In this document: positions 51,904 to 60,309 of the stretch, in pieces | How the letters are laid out: every line of letters begins with the position of its first letter | Position numbering within the stretch: the stretch's first letter is position 1 | Source: an uncultured Collinsella sp. | Lineage (GTDB): Bacteria > Actinomycetota > Coriobacteriia > Coriobacteriales > Coriobacteriaceae | DNA: 64,000 bases | NCBI GenBank assembly: GCA_934675795.1 | Contig: CAKURW010000003.1 | Location: 1-64,000, forward strand | Direction of reading: 5' to 3' | Notes under the pieces: model-generated | Told to the model about the DNA's origin: nothing | Databases searched by the model: none | Seen by the model: only the letters and a program-made list of their open reading frames with translations | Position numbers and translations under genes: made by a program

Positions 51904-52616
51904 TCATCACCCTCATTGTCAATCGGCTCGGCGGTAGTCGTGGTAGCCACGTCAGTATCAACCGAAGCGGAAACATTCTGAGCCCTAGCTGTCACCGGCG
52001 CCGGACCAACCTGAATATCCCCGCGTGCCCAATCACCATCGAGCGCACGCGCCATCCAGCGATAGATGGGAATCGTGAAGAAGATCAGCGCAGCAAAGGG
52101 GCCGGCACCAAACAGAAACATCAGCAAAAAGAACAGCAGCCAGCACACGGCCCAATACGGGAACGACTGGAACGGACCCTTCACCGGAGTCGGATTGGCC
52201 GCACCGCCGCCCGTTACCTGAGCCGTTGCGGCATTAGCGGCCTGAGCGCTCCAGCTTGCCGCCTGCGCCGCCTTGGCCGCGGCATCGCTTGCCTGCGTTG
52301 CCGCCTCAGTCGCACGCGCCGCTGCCTCGTGGGTGCGGGCACGTTCCGCCGCTTCGGCCTCACGCTGACGGGCGCGGTCCTCGTTTTCAAACTCGATGTC
52401 GTCTTCGATCTCGTCGCTCGGATTAAGCAACTCGTCCAGACTCACGTCATAGAGCTTGGCGAGCGAGATCAAATTCTCGGTATCGGGCGAGCTCTCCGCG
52501 CGCTCCCATTTACTGACCGCCTGGCGCGACAGGCCCAGCTTTCGCGCCAACCCCTCTTGGCTAAAACCCTTGCTGCGGCGAAGGTCGGCGAGCCGCTGCG
52601 CAGTTTCTACATTCAT
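51900..52616 (-). CDS. XRE-family regulator with membrane segments
   Basis: A 238-residue protein. The N-terminal helix-turn-helix (residues 1-65) has RSKGFSQEGLARKLGLSRQAVSKWERAESSPDTENLI, a typical XRE domain (KLGLSRQAVSKWE). An Ala/Thr-rich linker (about 90-140) leads to two hydrophobic segments (YWAVCWLLFFLLMFLF and AALIFFTIPIY), so the regulator is membrane-tethered. It is followed by the coupled DUF4097 gene. It probably responds to envelope state and controls its own operon. GGAGGAACC precedes the ATG at 52616. Confidence 0.88.
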   Translation of the reverse strand: MNVETAQRLADLRRSKGFSQEGLARKLGLSRQAVSKWERAESSPDTENLISLAKLYDVSLDELLNPSDEIEDDIEFENEDRARQREAEAAERARTHEAAARATEAATQASDAAAKAAQAASWSAQAANAATAQVTGGGAANPTPVKGPFQSFPYWAVCWLLFFLLMFLFGAGPFAALIFFTIPIYRWMARALDGDWARGDIQVGPAPVTARAQNVSASVDTDVATTTTAEPIDNEGDE

Positions 52617-52883
52617 GGTTCCTCCTATGCTTTTGCCAGCCGTGCCGCCGGACCGTTTTTGTTCTTAAGGCGCCTTGCACAGTTAAAATCTATCCGCCAC
52701 CGCCAAAATCATGCCACCTATTCTAGTGGGATTTTTGACAACCAGCGGTTGCGGGCACATATGAGCTGCGGAAATGTGTCCAAACAAAGCAATGGCCCAC
52801 AGCTTGGTTGTCCCCGTTGCGGCGTTAACGGTAGTATGGTCGTACTGTTTATTCCGCACCGCCAACGGAGGGAGTCCCGCGCC

Positions 52884-53756
52884 GTGAACCGCGATTTCGC
52901 CTCATCGCTCATTCAGCTCAATAACACGTTCTATCGCGAGCACTCCGCCTCTTTTTCCGACACGCGCCAGGCACCGTGGCCCGGCTGGGTGCGCACCATG
53001 GACACCGCGCTCGAGCAGCTTGACGTGGCGAATATCGAACGTCCCGTGCGCGTCTTTGACCTCGCCTGCGGCAACATGCGCTTTGAGAACTTCGCCGCCG
53101 GCGGCACGCTTGCCGCCAAGGGCGTGGACGGCGCAAGCCCCTCGGCAGACGCCAGCTGTCCTTTTGAGTTCTACGGCGTCGACTCCTGCCAGGATTTGGC
53201 TATCGATGCGCGCGGCCACGCCCTGCGCATCCCCAATCTGCATTTCCAAGAACTCGACGTGCTCGACGCCCTCATGAAGCTCAACCCCGCCGAGACGCCC
53301 GATACGCTCTTTGATGCCCCGCTCGCTGATATCTCGGTGTGCTTTGGCTTTATGCACCACGTGCCATCGTGCGAGTATCGTGTGCGCGTGCTCGATGCCC
53401 TCGTGCGCCAAACGCGCCCGGGCGGCATCATCGCCATTAGCTTTTGGGAGTTTATGAACGACGAACGCATGGCACGCAAGGCCGTTCGCGCCGAGGCGCG
53501 CGCCGAGCTCACCCCGCCGTTTGGGGGCTACGACTCCGCGCAGTTCGAAGCCAGCGACCATCTGATTGGCTGGCAAAACGATCGTCACGCCTACCGCTAT
53601 TGCCACCACTTTGACGACCAGCAGATCACCGACCTGGTGCGCGGCGTGCGCACGTTCTATAAGAGCGGCGAGGTGCCCGTGCGCGAGCTCGAGCGCTTCC
53701 ATGCCGACGGTCGCAGCGGCGAACTCAACCGCTACGTGATTCTTAAGCGTCTGTAG
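52884..53756 (+). CDS. Class I SAM-dependent methyltransferase (possibly Trm9-like)
   Basis: A 290-residue methyltransferase. VRVFDLACGNMRF is motif I, FEFYGVDSCQDL ends strand 2, and CFGFMHHVPSCEYRVRVLDAL then RPGGIIAISFWEF form motifs IV-VI. The F/MHH and PGG..I.FW pattern resembles Trm9-type tRNA U34 methyltransferases, which finish the modification begun by Elp3. This is only suggested by the neighbourhood. It starts at GTG (52884), with GGAGGGAG about 8-11 nt upstream, and is divergent from the XRE gene. Confidence 0.75.
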   Translation: MNRDFASSLIQLNNTFYREHSASFSDTRQAPWPGWVRTMDTALEQLDVANIERPVRVFDLACGNMRFENFAAGGTLAAKGVDGASPSADASCPFEFYGVDSCQDLAIDARGHALRIPNLHFQELDVLDALMKLNPAETPDTLFDAPLADISVCFGFMHHVPSCEYRVRVLDALVRQTRPGGIIAISFWEFMNDERMARKAVRAEARAELTPPFGGYDSAQFEASDHLIGWQNDRHAYRYCHHFDDQQITDLVRGVRTFYKSGEVPVRELERFHADGRSGELNRYVILKRL

Positions 53757-53874
53757 GACCAAGCGACTCGCCGCTGAGCCGCACCGCAACTTTCGGGCAC
53801 ATTGCGCCCGCCCTCTTCCAACCCATTGCCGGAACGTGCAGCCATGCGTTCCATACTTATGACCAAGGAGCCTC

Positions 53875-54714
53875 ATGGGAGCCGTCCACGTTCGCACGCC
53901 TAAGAACTTTGTGCTCGAGGAGCGCCTAGAGCGCTACGCCGATGCGATCGAGACGAACCCCGAGACCTATGCCGGAGATTGGCGCGAGGCTTGCGCGCCA
54001 GTTGGCAGCAAGCCCTTCGAACACCTTCACCTGGATCTTGGCTGCGGCAAGGGAACGTACCTTGTAGAGCGCGCGGCCCACGAGCCAAACGCCCTCTTTA
54101 TCGGCATGGACCAGGAGCCCATCTGCATCGCCTATGCCGCGCAGAAAATCTGCGAGCAAGAGCTATCCAACGCGCTCGTCCTGCCCCGAGGTGCCGCATC
54201 GCTGCCGCAGCTGTTTGCCGCAGGCGAGCTCGATGCCATCACCATCAACTTTCCCACGCCGCAGCCCAAGGCCAAGTACGCCAAAAAACGACTCGTCCAT
54301 GTCGACCATCTAATGCTCTATCGCCCGCTCTTTGCAGCCGGCGCCACCGTCACACTGCGCACCGACAGCAAGCCACTGCGCGACTACGCCCTGGGACAGT
54401 TTGCCGCAGCCGGCTACGACACGCTTTGGGTAAGCGATGACGTGCGCTGCGACCATCCCGAGCATCCCGAGACCGAATATGAATGCCGCACGCGCGAGAT
54501 GGGTGCCGTCGTCTATGGCATTTGCGCCACACCCGGCGCACGGCCCAGCGATGAACAGCTCGCGGCGGGCCGTGCGCAGGAGCAAAGTCTTGCCTGCTAC
54601 CTGCCCGAAAACCCCGATGAGCTCGCCTATGTGCCTCTGGGCATGGAAGAGGCCGTTGAGAACTTTAAAAACCGCGCCCGCAAGGGCAAAAAGCGCCTGC
54701 CTCAGGAACGCTAG
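53875..54714 (+). CDS. trmB: tRNA (guanine-N7)-methyltransferase TrmB
   Basis: Methylates guanosine 46 in tRNA. The 279-residue protein has the TrmB order: RTPKNFVLEERLE, LHLDLGCGKGTYLVERAA (SAM loop), FIGMDQEP, then a motif normally reading SDPWPK/RRH. Here that motif is FPTPQPKAKYAKKRL: the Asp and Trp of DPWP are replaced. The C-terminal DCTDYAE-like region is also altered, and an extra tail of about 40 residues is present. AAGGAG precedes the ATG. The identity is likely, the catalytic competence less certain. Confidence 0.85.
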   Translation: MGAVHVRTPKNFVLEERLERYADAIETNPETYAGDWREACAPVGSKPFEHLHLDLGCGKGTYLVERAAHEPNALFIGMDQEPICIAYAAQKICEQELSNALVLPRGAASLPQLFAAGELDAITINFPTPQPKAKYAKKRLVHVDHLMLYRPLFAAGATVTLRTDSKPLRDYALGQFAAAGYDTLWVSDDVRCDHPEHPETEYECRTREMGAVVYGICATPGARPSDEQLAAGRAQEQSLACYLPENPDELAYVPLGMEEAVENFKNRARKGKKRLPQER

Positions 54715-54813
54715 TACCGCGCGCCCATTTCCTGCATTTTCTTGCCTGCGAACGCATCGATGCGACGCTACGCCATAATAGTTGGCGGACAAACGGCGAG
54801 AGAAAGCAACCAC

Positions 54814-57495
54814 ATGGCACAGACCACGACAGATACCGCCGCCAGCACCGTCTCCGGCGCCGGCGCCGCCAGCTCATTCTCGGGCGGCACGGGAACCGAA
54901 GCCGAGTTCGGCTCGCTCGGCGCGCTCTCCCCCACCTGGTGGGAGCCCGAGGACGGCAGCGAGCCCGAACCATGGCTCACGCCCGATCAGGCCTTTGAAC
55001 GCTTCTTTGAATGGACGAGCGATCGCGGCATTGAGCTGTGGGATCACCAAGAAGAGGCCCTCATGGATCTAGCCGCCGGCGATCACGTCATCCTGGGCAC
55101 GCCGACCGGCTCGGGTAAGTCGCTCGTTGCGCTGGGCATGCTCTTTATGGGCATGGCACAGGGTAAGCGCTGCTACTACACGGCCCCTATCAAGGCCCTG
55201 GTCAGCGAAAAGTTTTTCGACCTGGTGCAGGTGCTCGGCCGCGATAACGTTGGCATGATCACCGGCGACACGCACATCAACACCAAGGCACCCGTCATCT
55301 GCTGCACGGCCGAGATCCTCGCCAACGACGCACTGCGCGAGGGCGAGGATGCCGATGTGGGCTGCGTTGCCATGGATGAGTTCCACTACTTCGCCGACCC
55401 CGACCGCGGCTGGGCCTGGCAGGTGCCGCTGCTCACCCTGCCCCATACGCAGTTTATGCTCATGAGCGCCACGCTTGGCGATGTCACCGCAATCGCCGCC
55501 TCGCTCGAGAAGCACACCGGCGCCACCTGCGACCTGGTCGTCGACGCCCCGCGTCCCGTGCCGCTGAGCTACGACTATGTGACGACCTCGCTCGAGGGCA
55601 CCGTCGAGCTCGCCATGCGCCGCGGTGAGGCTCCGCTCTACATCGTGCACTTTAGCCAGGATGCCGCACTTGCAACGGCACAGTCCCTCGCCAACTTTGG
55701 CATTGCCAACAAGGAGCAGCGCGAGGCCATCAAGGAAGCCGCCAAGGGCACGAGCTTCTCGACCGCCTTCGGCAAGATCCTCAAGCGCCTGCTCGGCTGC
55801 GGCGTCGGCGTGCACCACGCCGGTATGTTGCCGCGCTATCGTCTGCTGGTCGAACGCTTGGCGCAGCAGGGTCTGCTGCCCGTCATCTGCGGCACCGACA
55901 CGCTCGGCGTCGGCATCAACGTGCCCATCCACACCGTGGTCCTCACCGCGCTCACCAAGTTCGACGGGTACAAAATGCGTCGCCTGCGCGCCCGTGAGTT
56001 CCACCAAATCGCCGGTCGCGCCGGCCGCTCGGGCTTTGACACCGAGGGCATGGTCATCGCCGAGGCGCCGGAGCACGAGATCGAAAACGCCAAGCTTATG
56101 ACCAAGGCGGGCGACGACCCCAAAAAGCTCCGTAAGATCAAAAAGAAGAAAGCTCCCGAGGGCTTTGTCACCTGGAACAAGCAGACCTTTGAGCGCCTGA
56201 TCGAGACGCAGCCCGAGACACTCAAGCCGCGTCTGCGCATCACGCACTCCATGGTGATTAGCGTGGTCGAGCAGGGCGGCGACGCTCGCGCCCGCGTGCA
56301 CGACCTCATCGAGACAAGCCTGCAGACCTCCGAAGAAAAGGCCAAGCTCGAGGTTCGCGCCGACGAGATCTTCGCCACGCTCATCGACTCCGGCGTCGTC
56401 GTGCGCACCGAGGTACCGTCCGCGCCCGACGCCCCGGCTGACGCCGCACCGGACATCGACTACGCGCTGACGGTCGACCTACCCGAGGACTTCGCGCTCG
56501 ACCAGCCGCTCTCACCGTTTTTGCTTGCCGCGCTGGAGCTGCTCGACCCCGAGAGCGAGACCTACACCATGGACCTCATCTCGATGGTCGAGGCCACGCT
56601 CGAGGACCCCAAACAGGTGCTGCGCGCACAGGAACGCGCCGCGCGCGACCGCGCCATGGCCGAGATGAAGGCCGACGGCGTCGAGTACGAGGAGCGCTTG
56701 GAGCGCATCCAGGATGTCACCTACGAAAAGCCGCTCGAGGACTTGCTCGATGCCGCCTTCGACAAGTATTGCCAGGAAGTACCATGGGCAAACGACTACC
56801 AGCTCTCGCCCAAGAGCGTCCTGCGCGACATGCTGGAGAGCGCGAGCGATTTTAAGGGTTACATTCAAAAGCTCGGCATCGCCCGCTCCGAGGGCATTTT
56901 GCTGCGCTACCTAGCAGAGGCCTACCGTTCACTCGACCGCACCGTGCCCATCGAGAAGCGCGACGAGCGCCTGCGCGACATTATCTCGTGGCTGGGCTTT
57001 GTGGTGCGCTCGGTGGACTCGAGCCTGGTGGATGAGTGGGAGAACGCCGGCAACCCCGCTGCACTCGACGCCGCACCGCCGCAGGGCATCGACGAGGTCG
57101 TTGCGGACCGTCGCGGCTGCACGCTGTTGGTGCGCAACGCACTCTTCCGCCGCGTGACCCTTGCCGCTCGCGAGCACGTTCGCGACCTGGGCGAGCTCGA
57201 CGACGACTGGGGCATGAGCGAAATCCGCTGGCAAAAGGCGCTCGATGCTTACCACGAGCAGCACGAAGAAATCCTCACCGACGGAGATGCCCGCAGCGCC
57301 GCGATGTTTTCCATTGACGAGTCCGACGAGAAGACCGCGCACGTATGGCACGTGCACCAGATCTTTGCCGACGAGGATGGCGACCACGATTTTGGCATCA
57401 TGGGCGATGTCGATCTGGACGCCACGCAAGACGGCGGCGAGGTCATCTTCAAAAACTACCGCGTCGGCTTTATCGAGGACCTGCTCGAGAACTAG
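54814..57495 (+). CDS. Ski2-like DEAD/DEAH helicase with DUF3516 C-terminus
   Basis: An 893-residue SF2 helicase. The first 35 residues are Ser/Ala/Thr/Gly-rich and disordered. Helicase motifs are LGTPTGSGKS (Walker A), YYTAPIKALVSEK, MDEFHYF (DEFH box), MLMSATLGD, GTDTLGVGINVP and QIAGRAGRSG. The remaining 450 residues match the DUF3516 domain of actinobacterial Ski2/Mtr4-like RNA helicases and contain helix-rich, acidic segments. It probably unwinds structured RNA. The upstream in-frame start at 54742 lies too close to trmB and lacks a ribosome site. Confidence 0.88.
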   Translation: MAQTTTDTAASTVSGAGAASSFSGGTGTEAEFGSLGALSPTWWEPEDGSEPEPWLTPDQAFERFFEWTSDRGIELWDHQEEALMDLAAGDHVILGTPTGSGKSLVALGMLFMGMAQGKRCYYTAPIKALVSEKFFDLVQVLGRDNVGMITGDTHINTKAPVICCTAEILANDALREGEDADVGCVAMDEFHYFADPDRGWAWQVPLLTLPHTQFMLMSATLGDVTAIAASLEKHTGATCDLVVDAPRPVPLSYDYVTTSLEGTVELAMRRGEAPLYIVHFSQDAALATAQSLANFGIANKEQREAIKEAAKGTSFSTAFGKILKRLLGCGVGVHHAGMLPRYRLLVERLAQQGLLPVICGTDTLGVGINVPIHTVVLTALTKFDGYKMRRLRAREFHQIAGRAGRSGFDTEGMVIAEAPEHEIENAKLMTKAGDDPKKLRKIKKKKAPEGFVTWNKQTFERLIETQPETLKPRLRITHSMVISVVEQGGDARARVHDLIETSLQTSEEKAKLEVRADEIFATLIDSGVVVRTEVPSAPDAPADAAPDIDYALTVDLPEDFALDQPLSPFLLAALELLDPESETYTMDLISMVEATLEDPKQVLRAQERAARDRAMAEMKADGVEYEERLERIQDVTYEKPLEDLLDAAFDKYCQEVPWANDYQLSPKSVLRDMLESASDFKGYIQKLGIARSEGILLRYLAEAYRSLDRTVPIEKRDERLRDIISWLGFVVRSVDSSLVDEWENAGNPAALDAAPPQGIDEVVADRRGCTLLVRNALFRRVTLAAREHVRDLGELDDDWGMSEIRWQKALDAYHEQHEEILTDGDARSAAMFSIDESDEKTAHVWHVHQIFADEDGDHDFGIMGDVDLDATQDGGEVIFKNYRVGFIEDLLEN

Positions 57496-57516
57496 CCGAC
57501 CATACTGGAACGAAAC

Positions 57517-57555
57517 GGGGCCGCTGGCAACATCGCCAGCGGCCCCACTTTTGCA
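57517..57555. terminator. Terminator after the DUF3516 helicase gene
   Basis: GGGGCCGCTGGC-AACATC-GCCAGCGGCCCC is a perfect 12-bp stem followed by ACTTTTGC. It lies between two converging genes. Confidence 0.88.
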
Positions 57556-57569
57556 CTATATGCTATGCC

Positions 57570-59327
57570 TTACTCGGCATCCTCGACCTCATATGAATCC
57601 GCCTCGGCGGGCTCATCGTTTGCCTCCGCCGCAGCCCCGCGCGCCTCGTCAAACGCCGCCTTCATGGTCTTGTTGCCCCACGTGAGCTTGCGAATGGTAA
57701 GATCGTCGGCCTTCTTGTTGGCTAGGCGCAGATTGTTCTCGGAGGACAGCAACGCCTCCTTGGTTTTCTGCAGATGGCTAATCGTCTTGTCGATCTCATC
57801 GATTGCCGTTTGGAACTTGCGGCTCGCAATCTCGTAGTTGCGGCCGAAATCATTCTTGAACTTCTCCATCTTGGCTTCGAAGTTCGTGACGTCGATGTTC
57901 TGCTGTTTGTACTCCGCCAGCTCCTGCTTATAGCGCAGCGAACCCATGGCAGCGTTACGAAGAAGTGTAATCATGGGAATGAAGAACTGCGGGCGGATCA
58001 CGTACATCTTCTCGTAGCGATAGCTCACGTCGACTATCCCTGCGTTATAGAGCTCGCTCTCGGGTTCCAGCAGGGTGCAGAGCACCGCGTACTCACAGCC
58101 TTTCTGGCGACGATCGTGATCGAGTTTCTTAAAGAAGTCCTCGTTTTTATGCTTGGTCGCGGTCTCATCGTTCTCGTTTTTCATCTCGAACATAATCGAA
58201 ATGACCTCGTTGCCGCTCGCGTCGCACTCGCGGAAGATAAAGTCGCCCTTGGTACCCTCGGACGCATCGTTATCTTTCTCGAAGTACGCGTTAGGAAATG
58301 CCGTCATGCGCAGACGGTTAAACTCGGTCTCGCAGTGCTGCTCGAGCGACTCGCCCACCATCTTGGTGGACAGGCGGACCTTCATGTCCTTAAGGCGCTC
58401 GATCTCTTCATCCTTGTAGCGAATCAGGTCATCGCTCGCACGCTTGGCCTGCGCAAGCTCGAGCTCGTGTGCCGCCTTGGCCTGTTCCTCGCGAGAATCG
58501 CGCACAGCCAGCTCGCTCGTCAGTTTGGCACGTGCCTCATCGCGCTCTCGCTCCGCCGCGGCGACCGCCTCTGACAGGTTCATTTTTGCCATCAGTTCCT
58601 GCTCGCGCAGCTGGGCACGCAGGCCCTCGGCCTCTTGCTCGGACTGAGCCTTTGCGGCGGAAAACTTCTCCTGCGCCTTCGCGCGATAGTCAGTAAGCGC
58701 GCGCTCGGCCTCGCTGCGAGCGGCATCGAGCTCACGCTGCGACTCTGCCGCGGCAGCGGCAAGCGCCATCTCCTGGGCTTTGTCCGCCGCGGCGAGCCTG
58801 GCCTGCAGCTCAGCAATCTGAGCGTCGCGCGCAGCTAAATCGTTTTGAGCAGCGTTGCGCGCCGCCGACTCGGCAAGCTTTGCTTCGTCATCTTTGCGCC
58901 CAAGCTGCGCACGCAGGCTATCAATCTCACGCTGGAGTTCGGCATTCTCTTTTTGAGCATTGGCTCGTGCCTCAACCGCCGCGCGCTGGCTTGCACTCTC
59001 GCGCTCTGCGGCAGCGCCCTCGAGCTTAGCGCGCAGCTCGGCAAGCTCAGCATCGCGCTTGGCAACCTCTTGCGCCAGTTTCTGATCCGCAGTGTTCTTC
59101 TGCTCGACAAGCTGGGCATTGCGCTGAGACTCTGCCTGTTGCAAGGCAGCCGTCGAACGCGAGCGCTCAAGCTCCAGCGCCTGCTCACCCTCACGCTGGA
59201 CTGCCTTCACACGCTCATCCAGGTCGCGCGAGAACTCGGCATCGCGCACCTGCTTGACGATATCCGCATAGCCGGATGCATCGACCTTAAAAACTTCGCC
59301 GCAATGCGGGCACTTGATCTCGTTCAT
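57570..59327 (-). CDS. DUF2130 coiled-coil protein with nuclease-like core
   Basis: A 585-residue protein. An N-terminal zinc-ribbon-like CPHC is followed by about 270 residues of Ala/Glu/Lys/Arg-rich coiled coil. The DUF2130 core (about 320-520) has [25 protein letters not shown], then [10 protein letters not shown], consistent with a PD-(D/E)XK nuclease-like site (GDF...E-x-K). The acidic tail ends EDAE. DUF2130 proteins occur in defence-related and genome-maintenance contexts, but their function is unproven. The ATG is at 59327. Confidence 0.87.
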   Translation of the reverse strand: MNEIKCPHCGEVFKVDASGYADIVKQVRDAEFSRDLDERVKAVQREGEQALELERSRSTAALQQAESQRNAQLVEQKNTADQKLAQEVAKRDAELAELRAKLEGAAAERESASQRAAVEARANAQKENAELQREIDSLRAQLGRKDDEAKLAESAARNAAQNDLAARDAQIAELQARLAAADKAQEMALAAAAAESQRELDAARSEAERALTDYRAKAQEKFSAAKAQSEQEAEGLRAQLREQELMAKMNLSEAVAAAERERDEARAKLTSELAVRDSREEQAKAAHELELAQAKRASDDLIRYKDEEIERLKDMKVRLSTKMVGESLEQHCETEFNRLRMTAFPNAYFEKDNDASEGTKGDFIFRECDASGNEVISIMFEMKNENDETATKHKNEDFFKKLDHDRRQKGCEYAVLCTLLEPESELYNAGIVDVSYRYEKMYVIRPQFFIPMITLLRNAAMGSLRYKQELAEYKQQNIDVTNFEAKMEKFKNDFGRNYEIASRKFQTAIDEIDKTISHLQKTKEALLSSENNLRLANKKADDLTIRKLTWGNKTMKAAFDEARGAAAEANDEPAEADSYEVEDAE

Positions 59328-59384
59328 AGCAGCTCCTCGATGGACGCAAATATCAACCGGCTACACTCTACCGCGCCGCGCGGA

Positions 59385-59420
59385 CAAAAAAGGCGCCGCC
59401 GCCATAATGGCAACGGCGCC
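59385..59420 (-). terminator. Terminator after the chbG-like gene
   Basis: On the minus strand GGCGCCGTTGCC-ATTAT-GGCGGCGGCGCC is followed by TTTTTTG. It ends transcription coming from the deacetylase gene. Confidence 0.75.
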
Positions 59421-59424
59421 AGAA

Positions 59425-59457
59425 CCACCACAAAGGTGCCTGTCCCCTTTGTGGTGG
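59425..59457. repeat. Palindromic repeat with CCACCACAAAGG arms
   Basis: CCACCACAAAGG (59425-59436) and CCTTTGTGGTGG (59446-59457) form a perfect 12-bp inverted repeat around TGCCTGTCC. It has no T tract and lies just past the chbG-like stop and before the terminator. It resembles the other small palindromes of the window. Confidence 0.8.
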
Positions 59458-59466
59458 CATGGGCCC

Positions 59467-60231
59467 TTACAGGTCGCGGTAATCAATCAGGCGAAGATCG
59501 GGTTGGGACTCAAGCCAAGCGCGCAGCTCAGGATCGATCAGCGCATCGACTTCCTTGGTACGATCGACCGTAAGCGAGCTGTTCTCGAGGATAAAACGAT
59601 CAAGATAGCCCGGGTGGCACACAAAGACGACCGTCTCGCCGTCGGACATCTCGCGAACCGTCTGCATAATCGAGTCTTTTGGCTCGTAGCCCGGCTCCAT
59701 CGAATGCATCACCGCGCGCAGATCAGTATTTCCGCAACGCACCACCGCCGTGGGGTCGAAGCTCGCCTTTTGCTCCTTAAGGCCCAGCTCCTGGGCAACC
59801 GCCGAGATTGCTCGGTTAAGGTTTTTGCTCATGACGGCATGGGCTTCAAAGTAGTCGGGCTCGCGACCCACAATCTCGACAAAGCGGTCATGCTGCGCAC
59901 GAATCTCGATGCAGGCCTCGTCGAAGTCAATCAGTTCCTCGCCACGCTTAAAGTGCTCGCGGAAGGTACGACTGCTATGGAACTCGCCGTTCTCGTTGAG
60001 CATGCTCGGGATGAGCGCCGGGTCGGCGCACGGTTTGCCCAAGCACACGTTGGTATGCTGGCCCACCGCAATGCCGGCATCCGCCACGAGCGACCAGCCA
60101 CGCTCTGCCTCGGGCATATTGGGCATAAGGCCCGCCGAGCGCACCAGGCCCTCGTTGACGCTGCGGGCAATCCCCAAGTCAACGGCGTACGAATAACCGA
60201 TATCATCGGCGCGAATAAGCAATTGCTTCAT
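59467..60231 (-). CDS. ChbG/HpnK (YdjC) family carbohydrate deacetylase
   Basis: A 254-residue TIM-barrel-like deacetylase. The metal ligands are in RADDIGYS (Asp-Asp), GQHTNV (His) and FEAHAVMSK (His). CHPGYLD carries the catalytic-site His. ChbG removes acetyl groups from chitobiose 6-phosphate or related sugars in E. coli. Here it is downstream of a PTS permease and a BglG-type antiterminator, so it probably acts on a sugar imported by that PTS. The start at 60231 is acceptable, but its ribosome site is weak. Confidence 0.85.
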   Translation of the reverse strand: MKQLLIRADDIGYSYAVDLGIARSVNEGLVRSAGLMPNMPEAERGWSLVADAGIAVGQHTNVCLGKPCADPALIPSMLNENGEFHSSRTFREHFKRGEELIDFDEACIEIRAQHDRFVEIVGREPDYFEAHAVMSKNLNRAISAVAQELGLKEQKASFDPTAVVRCGNTDLRAVMHSMEPGYEPKDSIMQTVREMSDGETVVFVCHPGYLDRFILENSSLTVDRTKEVDALIDPELRAWLESQPDLRLIDYRDL

Positions 60232-60309
60232 AACGACTCCAATCTATGGAAAAGGACACTTGGAGTGCAACCAAGTGCCCTAGGTAATTATCCTGCCCAA
60301 ACAGATGCC

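Noticed and set aside
52329-52883. 5' extension of the methyltransferase gene
   Set aside because: It is antisense to the XRE regulator. The GTG at 52884 has GGAGGGAG upstream and fits the methyltransferase fold.
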